From Bacteroides mediterraneensis (lineage in GTDB: Bacteria > Bacteroidota > Bacteroidia > Bacteroidales > Bacteroidaceae): 64,000 nt of DNA. The stretch lies in assembly GCF_900128455.1 (NCBI RefSeq), contig NZ_LT635783.1, forward strand, positions 2,567,935-2,631,934, in the 5' to 3' direction. Shown piece after piece: positions 8,736 to 15,738 of the stretch. Every line of letters starts with the position of its first letter. Positions within the stretch are counted from its first letter, which is position 1. The position numbers were made by a program, and so were the translations under genes. The notes beneath the pieces were generated by a model, which was not told where the DNA came from, searched no databases, and saw nothing but the letters and a program-made list of their open reading frames with translations.

Positions 8736-9853
8736 TTTTTCTCCTCCAACAAACGTCCGTATTTGAAAGTCCCCTTCCGGATGACATTCCCGTTGATATC
8801 CGTTTCAATAAAAGGACCGTCTTTCTTTCCCTGCTTGAAGAAGCCTTCAAAGCGTACGCCCTCCTTGTCAATCAGCACCCCTTTTCCGTCTTCTTTGCCC
8901 CGCACGAACCCTCCGGTGTAAACCGAGCCGTCGGCCATACGCAAGGTACCTTCTCCTTCCGCCATGTTATTCTTCCACTGGCCTTCGTATTCATCGCCGT
9001 TGGCCCACTTGTATTTTCCGGTACCCGAGCGCTGGTTCTTCACCCACTGTCCGTCGTATACAGCCCCATTGGCCCAGGTGAACGTGCCTTGTCCTTCCTG
9101 CCAGCCGTTCAGGAACTGCCCCACGTACTTGTCGCCGTTGGGATACGTGTAGATACCACGTCCCGTCCGTTCCCCGTTGGCATAATCACCTTCGTAACGT
9201 TCGCCGTTCTGGAAATAATAGATACCCTTTCCATCCTGCACATCATCCTTCCAGTCGCCCACGTACTTGTCGCCGTTGGTATAATAGAAAGTCCCCTTTC
9301 CGTGACGCATGCCGTCCTTCCATTCGCCTTCATATTTCGACTTGTCTTCCCAAACCATGGTACCTTTTCCGTTTTTCAGGTCGTTCTTCCATTCGCCCGT
9401 ATAGACCGCCCCATCTTTCCAGGTGTAAGTGCCTTGTCCGTTCCGTTTGTCATGATGCCACGTGCCGGCATACAAGTCCCCGTTATAATAAGTCATGGTA
9501 CCCTCTCCTTCTTGGAAATCGGCATACCACATTCCCTCGTAACGGTTGTTGTTCATAAAATAATATGTTCCTTTCCCGTGTTGCTGGTCTTCATACCATT
9601 GCCCCACATATTTTTCGCCGTCACTGAAGGTATAGGTTCCCTCCCCCTGACGTTTTCCTTTCACATATTCGCCTTCGTACACATCCCCGTTCCGGAAGAC
9701 AGTCCGTCCTTTCCCGTTCGGTTTACGTCCCTTCAGTTCACCGGTATATTCCGATCCGTCTTTAAACTGATAGTATCCCAACGACATCTGGGCCGAAGCC
9801 GAAACCGATCCGAAAGTCAGTAAAGTAAATAAAATCAATGTATGTTTGTTCAT
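8732..9853 (-). CDS. Secreted MORN-repeat protein
   Basis: 373 residues. An N-terminal signal peptide ends at about SVSASAQ (residue ~22). From residue ~35 the protein is almost entirely MORN repeats: I count 13 full units of 23 residues plus a degenerate fourteenth, with the pattern YxGxWxxGxxxGxGTxxxxxG (for example DKYVGQFLNGWQEGQGTF). MORN repeats form an elongated beta-hairpin solenoid that binds lipids or proteins. A periplasmic or surface scaffold is likely, but no binding partner is known. It is the first gene of the operon, with a TAnnTTTG promoter at 9886-9893, and overlaps the IMPase-like gene by 4 bp. Confidence 0.9.
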   Translation of the reverse strand: MNKHTLILFTLLTFGSVSASAQMSLGYYQFKDGSEYTGELKGRKPNGKGRTVFRNGDVYEGEYVKGKRQGEGTYTFSDGEKYVGQWYEDQQHGKGTYYFMNNNRYEGMWYADFQEGEGTMTYYNGDLYAGTWHHDKRNGQGTYTWKDGAVYTGEWKNDLKNGKGTMVWEDKSKYEGEWKDGMRHGKGTFYYTNGDKYVGDWKDDVQDGKGIYYFQNGERYEGDYANGERTGRGIYTYPNGDKYVGQFLNGWQEGQGTFTWANGAVYDGQWVKNQRSGTGKYKWANGDEYEGQWKNNMAEGEGTLRMADGSVYTGGFVRGKEDGKGVLIDKEGVRFEGFFKQGKKDGPFIETDINGNVIRKGTFKYGRLLEEKK

Positions 9854-9885
9854 CCTTATTATTGGTCTGTTTTTTTAAATCCGTT

Positions 9886-9893
9886 CAAAAATA
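9886..9893 (-). promoter_or_regulatory. Bacteroidota -7 promoter box for the MORN-glgB operon
   Basis: TATTTTTG on the minus strand matches the Bacteroidota consensus TAnnTTTG and lies ~33 bp upstream of the MORN gene ATG. No convincing TTTG -33 box was found about 20 bp further upstream. Confidence 0.5.
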
Positions 9894-9923
9894 GTCTTTT
9901 TACTTTTGCCCGCACCGACAGGT

Positions 9924-11216
9924 TTATACTTTTTTACCTGCCACCACCTCTATTAAGTTTTCTTTGCAGAAATACTGCTGAGCCAGTGAGAGTAACTCCT
10001 CCGAAGTAACTTCCCGGATGGCTGCCAGCGAAGCATCGAAGAAATCCGGTTTCAGTCCGGCAGTCTCAATGAATATCCACGCATCCGACAGTGAGAAAGC
10101 CCCTTCATACGAACGGCACATATCGCCCAGCATGTAATTGCGCACCATCTCCAGTTCCTCGGCCGGCACCTTTTCCTGCTGCAGGCGGTCCATTTCACGG
10201 TACACTTCCGTCACCACCGACTCGATGTACTCGTTGGCCGCTTCCGTGCTGACAACCAGCAGGCTCGTGCCCGGATAAGACACCAGTCCGGCCCCGATAC
10301 CGTAGGTATATCCCTTCTCTTCGCGGATGTTCGACATCAGCCGGCTGCCGAAATAGCCGCCGAACAACGTGACCAGCACCCGCAATTTCAGATAGTCCGG
10401 ATGCTTGCGGTCGAGCGAGAAACCTCCCATGCGGAGGGAACTCTGCAAGGCATCCTCCTTCTCCACGAAAATCCGTTTGCGGGTATCCTTCACGATATCC
10501 CATGTCCGCTCCACCTTGTCCGACGTACAGCTGCCCCACGGAGCCTCTCCCCAATGGTGCTCAATGCATCGGATAACCTCCGGCGTCACCTTGCCCGACA
10601 CATACATCGAACAGTTGCCCGAATGATAATGCCGGTGATAAAACTCCTTCAACGCCTCCACCTGGATACGTTCATAATCTTCCAGCTCCGCATACCGGCC
10701 CAAAGGATGCGCGGTGCCGAACAACGAACGGTTCAGCTGCTTGCGGGCCAGCACATCCACCCGCTGGTTGTTCACCAGGAACTGCTGGCGGTTGATGTCG
10801 CAGATAATCCGGAACTGTTCCTCCGGGAATACCGCCTCCTTCACCATTCCGGCCACAATCTCCAACGTCTGGTCGAGGTATTTGGTCAGCGTGTAAAGCG
10901 TGACAAACCCACAGTTGACAGAAGAAGAAAGTTCCAGCCAAGCCCCGTAATAATCCAGCCGCTCGGCAATCTCGCCCGAGGTCATCCGTACGGTTCCTTC
11001 GCGCAACATGCGGTTGGTAAACACTGCCTGAAGCGGCTGCGACTGGTCGAGCTGTCCGCTCCGTACCAGCAAGTCGAAACGAATCACGTCTTCATTGCCC
11101 GCCGAAAGCACATACAGCGGCATGCCGTTGCGCATGCGGTGCAGTTCCGGCTGCAAGATGGAGAAATGCTCCAGTTGGCGGATGGCAGGAGCCACACTAC
11201 GGTCGAGCTGCGTCAT
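9924..11216 (-). CDS. M16-family (insulinase/pitrilysin-like) protein lacking the zinc motif
   Basis: 430 residues with the fold signature of M16 peptidases: an N-terminal half with the MLREGT region, and a C-terminal M16_C region containing FGGYFGSRLMSNIREEKGYTYGI, the conserved arginine/tyrosine substrate-binding strand. The catalytic HxxEH motif expected at residues ~60-70 is absent; that place reads QAVFTNRMLREG. The protein should therefore be a non-peptidase M16 subunit or a binding protein unless it pairs with an active subunit elsewhere. No signal peptide is visible, so it is probably cytoplasmic. Its ATG overlaps the kdsB stop by 4 bp (ATGA), indicating coupled translation. Confidence 0.85.
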   Translation of the reverse strand: MTQLDRSVAPAIRQLEHFSILQPELHRMRNGMPLYVLSAGNEDVIRFDLLVRSGQLDQSQPLQAVFTNRMLREGTVRMTSGEIAERLDYYGAWLELSSSVNCGFVTLYTLTKYLDQTLEIVAGMVKEAVFPEEQFRIICDINRQQFLVNNQRVDVLARKQLNRSLFGTAHPLGRYAELEDYERIQVEALKEFYHRHYHSGNCSMYVSGKVTPEVIRCIEHHWGEAPWGSCTSDKVERTWDIVKDTRKRIFVEKEDALQSSLRMGGFSLDRKHPDYLKLRVLVTLFGGYFGSRLMSNIREEKGYTYGIGAGLVSYPGTSLLVVSTEAANEYIESVVTEVYREMDRLQQEKVPAEELEMVRNYMLGDMCRSYEGAFSLSDAWIFIETAGLKPDFFDASLAAIREVTSEELLSLAQQYFCKENLIEVVAGKKV

Positions 11217-11974
11217 AGAGCCTCCCCGTGATTGCGCAGGAATTCCTCGGCACGTGCCAGGTCCTGCGGGGTGTCAATACCGATAGTCTCCACCTCACTG
11301 AGGCCCACCTTGATGGAATAGCCGTTCTCCAGCCAGCGCAACTGCTCCAGCGATTCGGCCAGTTCCAGTGACGACTGTGGAAGGGCGGTAATCTCTTTCA
11401 GTACCGAAGCCCGATAGGCATACAGTCCGATGTGCTTGTAATATGTGTGTCCGGCCAGCCACTCCTGCTTGTCGCGGTTGCGCTGGTAAGGAATGATGGA
11501 ACGGCTGAAATAAAGGGCATTCATCCACTTGTCCACCACCACCTTCGGCGAATTGACATTCTCCAGCGCATCGAATCCGTCGGCCGGTGTAAACGGTTTC
11601 ACCAAGGTGGCAATCTGGGTCGTCTCCTCGTCGAAGCACGCCTTCACGGCTTCCAGCTGCGAACGCTGGATGAAAGGCTCGTCGCCCTGAATGTTCACCA
11701 CCACGTCGTAGCCGCTGCCCACCTTGCAGTAGGCTTCGTAACAACGGTCGGTTCCACTCTTATGGTCGACGGAAGTCATCACCACTTTTCCACCGAAGGC
11801 TTTCACGGCCGCTTCGATACGTTCGTCGTCCGTAGCCACGTATGCTTCGTCCAGCACACCGGCCACTTGCTCATAGACTCTCTGTATAACGGGTTTGCCT
11901 CCCAGCGGAGCCAGCGGTTTGGCCGGGAAGCGTGTAGATGCATATCTAGCAGGAATAATTCCAATAAATTTCAT
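11213..11974 (-). CDS. kdsB: 3-deoxy-manno-octulosonate cytidylyltransferase (CMP-KDO synthetase)
   Basis: 253 residues. It activates KDO with CTP to form CMP-KDO for lipid A-core synthesis in the cytoplasm. Hallmarks are the N-terminal nucleotide-binding segment IPARYASTRFPAKPL (residues 7-21), the GKPVIQRVYEQ stretch, the VVNIQGDEPF motif that binds sugar and metal, and the C-terminal ETIGIDTPQDL. Length and motifs are complete. It is followed, with a 4-bp overlap, by the M16-like gene. A TAnnTTTG box lies at 12001-12008. Confidence 0.95.
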   Translation of the reverse strand: MKFIGIIPARYASTRFPAKPLAPLGGKPVIQRVYEQVAGVLDEAYVATDDERIEAAVKAFGGKVVMTSVDHKSGTDRCYEAYCKVGSGYDVVVNIQGDEPFIQRSQLEAVKACFDEETTQIATLVKPFTPADGFDALENVNSPKVVVDKWMNALYFSRSIIPYQRNRDKQEWLAGHTYYKHIGLYAYRASVLKEITALPQSSLELAESLEQLRWLENGYSIKVGLSEVETIGIDTPQDLARAEEFLRNHGEAL

Positions 11975-12000
11975 GATAATAATATTTGAGGTTCATCACG

Positions 12001-12008
12001 CAAAAATA
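12001..12008 (-). promoter_or_regulatory. Bacteroidota -7 promoter box for kdsB operon
   Basis: TATTTTTG on the minus strand, matching TAnnTTTG, 27-34 bp upstream of the kdsB ATG. The predicted leader is short. No clear -33 TTTG was seen. Confidence 0.5.
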
Positions 12009-12216
12009 ATAAGATTTTTCCGAAACCTGAAAAGATAATCACCTTTCCCTCCCCCCAAAGACCCTAAACCTGCACTACAGACCATACAAAAATAGTTTTC
12101 TCCCACAAATCGGGTCATTCCTGGTCCCGGCTGTTCTTCCCCGAAAAACACTGCCCCGAAAAAAAATGGAAAGTACTGAGAAACAGGGCATCCAGATACG
12201 TGAATCAGGTCTCCCC

Positions 12217-12303
12217 AAAACGCACTTACGTTTTAATCAAAACGCAAGTACGTTTCAAGTAAAACACAAGTGCGTTTGCCTTCAAACGCAAGTGCGTTTT
12301 TTT
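12217..12303. repeat. Array A: four near-palindromes at exact 22-bp period
   Basis: Four units begin at 12217, 12239, 12261 and 12283, exactly 22 bp apart. Each is a 17-bp near-palindrome: AAAACGCACTTACGTTT, AAAACGCAAGTACGTTT, AAAACACAAGTGCGTTT and CAAACGCAAGTGCGTTT. Spacers are 5 bp and unrelated (taatc, caagt, gctt-like). The core AAACGCA-N2-TGCGTTT is symmetric; point changes in one arm are sometimes, but not always, matched in the other. The last unit runs into TTTTTT. Two other arrays in the window (38906-39002 and 58022-58126) have the same period with other sequences. Confidence 0.9.
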
Positions 12304-12349
12304 CAGCCCTCAAAAGCCCTCAAAAGTCGACAAATCTCTTCAGATTTTC

Positions 12350-12357
12350 TATCTTTG
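12350..12357 (+). promoter_or_regulatory. Bacteroidota -7 promoter box for AlaX-like/nuclease pair
   Basis: TATCTTTG matches TAnnTTTG and lies 19 bp upstream of the ATG at 12377, just downstream of palindrome array A. The array ends ~46 bp upstream of this box, so protein bound there could affect this promoter. Confidence 0.55.
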
Positions 12358-12376
12358 CCGCCAAATCAAATAAATT

Positions 12377-12838
12377 ATGGAACAAACCACTCAACTTAAC
12401 GAACACCACAAGCAGGAATATCCTCCCATGCATACCTGCGAACACATCGTCAACCGCACGATGGTGAATCTTTTCGGATGCGGACGGGCGGTATCGGCCC
12501 ACATCGAACGGAAAAAAAGCAAACTTGATTTCGCGCTTCCACAGGCTCCCTCGGACGAAGACATCACCCGCATTGAGAATACGGTCAACGAAGTCATCGC
12601 CCGTCATCTGCCGGTTACCACGGAATTCACCACCCAAGAAGATGCCGCCGGACGCTTCGACTTGAAACGCCTGCCCGAAGGGGCCTCCGACACGGTGCGC
12701 GTGGTACACGTGGGCGACTACGACGAATGTCTGTGCATCGGACTGCACGTAGAGAATACCTCAGAAATCGGTACGTTCAAAATCATCAGCCACGACTACA
12801 AGGACGGCATCTTCCGGATGCGTTTCAAACTGGTTTAA
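12377..12838 (+). CDS. AlaX-like tRNA-editing domain protein (threonyl/alanyl-tRNA synthetase SAD fold)
   Basis: 153 residues. It carries the four zinc ligands of the AlaRS/ThrRS second additional domain: His19-x3-His23 (MHTCEHIV) and Cys120-x3-His124 (CIGLHVENTSEIGTFKI). In stand-alone AlaX proteins these bind zinc and hydrolyse mischarged Ser- or Gly-tRNA(Ala). The ENTSEIGTFKI stretch matches the AlaX/AlaRS editing signature well. There is no aminoacylation domain, and the length is shorter than most AlaX, so the substrate tRNA is uncertain. It is 12 bp upstream of a nuclease gene on the same strand and probably co-transcribed with it. Family membership is well supported; the reaction is inferred. 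Confidence 0.72.
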   Translation: MEQTTQLNEHHKQEYPPMHTCEHIVNRTMVNLFGCGRAVSAHIERKKSKLDFALPQAPSDEDITRIENTVNEVIARHLPVTTEFTTQEDAAGRFDLKRLPEGASDTVRVVHVGDYDECLCIGLHVENTSEIGTFKIISHDYKDGIFRMRFKLV

Positions 12839-12850
12839 ACCGCACGTACT

Positions 12851-13774
12851 ATGGCAAAGAAAAAAAGAGGCTCTTCCACCGGCTCGTTAAAAGGGTTCAT
12901 CCTCCTGCTGCTGATTCTCGGTGGAGGGGTATACTTCTACCAGAACCAGCAAAACCTGCCCGAAGCAAAAGGGCTGGAAAAAGGAATCTCGGAAACCTTG
13001 GAAAAGGCCCGGGAAAAAGTATCGCAACGGGGCACCAAGAACGCGACAGAAGAAGCCGCTCCGCCGTCGGCCACGAACCGCATCAGCAGCAAACTGGAGA
13101 TTCCGGTCGTGCTGAAGAAACGGGAGGAAATCCAGCTGCAACGCACGGGCTACACGGTGTCGTACAATAATTTCTACAAGACGCCCAACTGGGTGGCCTG
13201 GGAACTGACCCGCCAGGAAACGAAGGGAGACGAGGAACGGAAAAACCGCTTCGTACCCGACCCGGACCTGCCTGAACCGCGCGTGGAGCATGCAGACTAT
13301 ACGCACTCCGGTTACGACCGGGGGCACATGGCACCGGCTGCCGATATGAAGTGGAGCAAAAAGGCGATGGAAGAATCGTTCTACATGAGCAACATCTGTC
13401 CGCAGAACCAGAAGCTGAACCGTGATGACTGGGGCGATTTGGAAGAACTGTGCCGCAGCTGGGCACGAAAATATGGCACGGTGTACATTGCCTGCGGCCC
13501 GATTTACGACCAGAAACAGCCGAAGCGTATCGGAGAGCATCGGGTGGCCGTACCCGACCGGTTCTTCAAGGTGGTATTGATTTACAACCGGAAAAATCCC
13601 ATCGCCATGGGCTTCCTGTTCGACAACAAGGCCCATCATCAGGCCCTGCAGAAATACCTGGTACCGGTCGATTCTGTAGAAAAAGTGACGGGCATGGATT
13701 TCTTCTCCAAGCTGCCCGATGACGTGGAAAACCGTATAGAGGCCGAGCTGCCGGCACTGCCTTCAGGAAGATGA
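12851..13774 (+). CDS. DNA/RNA non-specific endonuclease (EndoG/NucA type), membrane-anchored
   Basis: 307 residues. A single hydrophobic segment at residues ~13-29 (KGFILLLLILGGGVYFY) is either an uncleaved anchor or signal peptide, followed by a low-complexity linker (30-80). The beta-beta-alpha-metal nuclease has the signature DRGH (156-159, general base His159), then the Mg2+-binding Asn190 in NQKLNRDDW and Glu199 downstream (GDLEEL). The protein should act outside the cytoplasm on DNA and RNA, for nutrient scavenging or DNA uptake control. It follows the AlaX-like gene by 12 bp and converges with the lipoprotein gene at 13802, with 27 bp between them. Confidence 0.88.
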   Translation: MAKKKRGSSTGSLKGFILLLLILGGGVYFYQNQQNLPEAKGLEKGISETLEKAREKVSQRGTKNATEEAAPPSATNRISSKLEIPVVLKKREEIQLQRTGYTVSYNNFYKTPNWVAWELTRQETKGDEERKNRFVPDPDLPEPRVEHADYTHSGYDRGHMAPAADMKWSKKAMEESFYMSNICPQNQKLNRDDWGDLEELCRSWARKYGTVYIACGPIYDQKQPKRIGEHRVAVPDRFFKVVLIYNRKNPIAMGFLFDNKAHHQALQKYLVPVDSVEKVTGMDFFSKLPDDVENRIEAELPALPSGR

Positions 13775-13801
13775 AGACAGACCGGCCACCGGTCACTCTG
13801 T

Positions 13802-14302
13802 TTATTCTTCCGCCTTGTATTCTTCAATGCAAAAACGGTCGATGGTGCAATGCACGGAATCGTAGCTGGAACGATAGGCCACCACCTTTACGGCCATTCC
13901 ATCGTTGGCCTCCAGCAGGTACTCGTTCGTTCCGGTCGTATTCATCCGGTACCACATGCCGTTCTGCCCGTATAATATCCGTAAAGGATTTTCCAACGTA
14001 TAATCCCAGCTGATACGGTAAAGTCCGGTTTCTCCCTTGTGGAAGGAGAAAGTGCAGGAATTCTCATCGTAGTCCAGGTAATCCAGCGAAGTGACTTCGT
14101 CCTTGTAGAAGTTCAATACAGCCGCTTCGTCCAAGGTATCATATTCGAGCCGGATATAATTCTCCGGCTCACATTTGTATCTGAAAGTTTCTCCCAAATG
14201 CAGTTTGGGAAGTGGAGTGTAACTGTTCACGTCGTCTTTTTCGCATGCAAACAAGAAAAACAAGGCACACAGGCACATTCCCACATATAGCAATTTTTTC
14301 AT
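13802..14302 (-). CDS. Hypothetical lipoprotein
   Basis: 166 residues. The N-terminus has a lipoprotein signal peptide with a lipobox-like FLFAC, so Cys20 is the probable lipidated residue, followed by acidic EKDD, which is compatible with surface export in Bacteroidota. The mature part is predicted all-beta with many aromatic residues (FRYKCEPENYIRLEY, LYRISWDYTLEN, WYRMNTTGTNEYLLEAN). I do not recognise a family. It lies 11 bp downstream of the RND outer-membrane lipoprotein gene on the same strand and may be an added fourth gene of that pump operon, though nothing in it shows a role in efflux. Confidence 0.7.
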   Translation of the reverse strand: MKKLLYVGMCLCALFFLFACEKDDVNSYTPLPKLHLGETFRYKCEPENYIRLEYDTLDEAAVLNFYKDEVTSLDYLDYDENSCTFSFHKGETGLYRISWDYTLENPLRILYGQNGMWYRMNTTGTNEYLLEANDGMAVKVVAYRSSYDSVHCTIDRFCIEEYKAEE

Positions 14303-14313
14303 TGCGCGTTATT

Positions 14314-15696
14314 TTATTCCTCTTCACATCCCCCACCCAATGCATGGTAGAGGGTTATCACACTTTTAATCTCTGAGTTCCGGTCGGCCACCAGCGATAA
14401 CCGGGCCGTCAGCAACGACTGGCGGGCCGTCAGTACCTCCAGGTAATTTATCGTCCCATGCTCCATCAACAGCTCCGTATCGTGCAGGGCATCCGATAAG
14501 TGCCCCACCTGCTGCTGGTCGAGCTCCGTTTTCCGCCGGGCCGTCTGCCACTGGTTCAGGGCATTGTTCACCTCCGTACCGGCATCCAGCAACGTCTGCT
14601 GGAACTGAAGCAAAGCCTCTTCCTGCTGCGCCTTACTGATTTTCAGGTTGGCTATCAGTTGCCCGCGCTGAAAGAGGGGTTGTACCAGGGAGCCCACCGC
14701 CTGTAGCAGCCAGGCCCCCGGGTTCGTCACCAACGCTCCTCCGCTGTTGGTCCATCCGGCCGCACCGCTCAACGTCACACTGGGATAGAAGCTGGAACGT
14801 GCCTGATTGGTGGCATAAAAGGCCTGCTTGAGCGTGGCCTCTGCCTGCCTTACGTCGGGACGACCGGCCAGCAAATCCAGCGGCACCCCTACCGACAGGG
14901 TCTGCGGGAAATTCACCTCGCTGAGTGTGCCGCGTGCAATGTGCTGCGGAGTCCAGAAAAGCAGACTGCAAAGACTGTTCTCCATCTCGGTCACCTGTTG
15001 CCGCAAGTCGAGCAAAGACGCTTCCGTATTCAAACGGGAGGCCTCTGCCTGATTCACCGTCGCACGGTCGGCCTGTCCGGCCCGCATCAGGGCATTCAGG
15101 CTACGGATGTATTCTTTCCAGCTTTCCACTGTTTCTTCCGTCACAGCCACCTGCTCATCGAGCATCAGCAAAGTGTAATAACTTTCCGCCACCGTGGCAA
15201 TCAGCTGGGTCTGTACCGCCTGCCGATACGCCTCGCTCTGTTCCAATGCCGCCCGTTCTTTCCGTTTGGCATTGGTCAGCTTCCCAAAGAAATCCAGTTC
15301 CCAACTGGCAGAAGCTCCCAACGTGTAGGTTTTGGTGGGTTTGCTCCCGTCGTAACTGCTCAACGCCCCTTCCGGGTCCAGCTGTGCAGACGGCAGGTAG
15401 GCCTGCTTGGCCGAAACCAGGGAAGCCCGTGCTTCCTCCACTTTCAGGCGAGCCACGTTCAAATCCGTATTGGCCTCCAGAGCCCGTCCAATAAGCTGTT
15501 GCAAAGAAACGTCGGTAAACAATTCCTGCCATTTCAAATCCCCCAGTGAGGAGGTGGTATCCACCTCCTCCGGGAGCGTTCCAAACAGTCCGTCGGTTTG
15601 CACTTCCGGCTGCTGGTATTTGGTATAGATGCCGCACCCGGTCAGCATACTGCCCAGGCAAACGAGCATTCCTAAATGACTTATATTTTTCTGCAT
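14314..15696 (-). CDS. RND efflux outer-membrane lipoprotein (NodT/OprM type)
   Basis: 460 residues. A lipoprotein signal peptide ends in the lipobox MLTGC (Cys ~21). Two OEP/TolC repeats follow, with the long alpha-helical segments of the tunnel (for example VEEARASLVSAKQAYLPSAQ and the second copy ATLKQAFYATNQARSSFYPS) and the family signatures ASWELDFFGK and GRPDVRQAE. It forms the outer-membrane exit duct of the tripartite pump. It is third in the operon, 42 bp after the RND transporter gene. Length and motifs are typical of the NodT family. Confidence 0.93.
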   Translation of the reverse strand: MQKNISHLGMLVCLGSMLTGCGIYTKYQQPEVQTDGLFGTLPEEVDTTSSLGDLKWQELFTDVSLQQLIGRALEANTDLNVARLKVEEARASLVSAKQAYLPSAQLDPEGALSSYDGSKPTKTYTLGASASWELDFFGKLTNAKRKERAALEQSEAYRQAVQTQLIATVAESYYTLLMLDEQVAVTEETVESWKEYIRSLNALMRAGQADRATVNQAEASRLNTEASLLDLRQQVTEMENSLCSLLFWTPQHIARGTLSEVNFPQTLSVGVPLDLLAGRPDVRQAEATLKQAFYATNQARSSFYPSVTLSGAAGWTNSGGALVTNPGAWLLQAVGSLVQPLFQRGQLIANLKISKAQQEEALLQFQQTLLDAGTEVNNALNQWQTARRKTELDQQQVGHLSDALHDTELLMEHGTINYLEVLTARQSLLTARLSLVADRNSEIKSVITLYHALGGGCEEE

Positions 15697-15738
15697 ATCA
15701 AAATCGTCTTTAGTAGATTAACTATTTCCGCCCGGACC

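Larger units (their letters stand above)
11975..12376. other. Intergenic region between divergent kdsB and AlaX-like genes
   Basis: A 402-bp non-coding stretch. It contains the kdsB promoter box (12001-12008), a C- and A-rich middle with nothing recognised (12010-12210), a four-unit 22-bp-period palindrome array (12217-12303) and a promoter box for the plus-strand genes (12350-12357). Short open frames within it read through the repeats and show no protein-like features. Confidence 0.7.

Noticed and set aside
12217-12303. CRISPR-like array (also for the arrays at 38.9 and 58.0 kb)
   Set aside because: The period is 22 bp with 5-bp spacers and palindromic units that vary; CRISPR repeats are 23-50 bp with spacers of similar length, and no cas genes are present.
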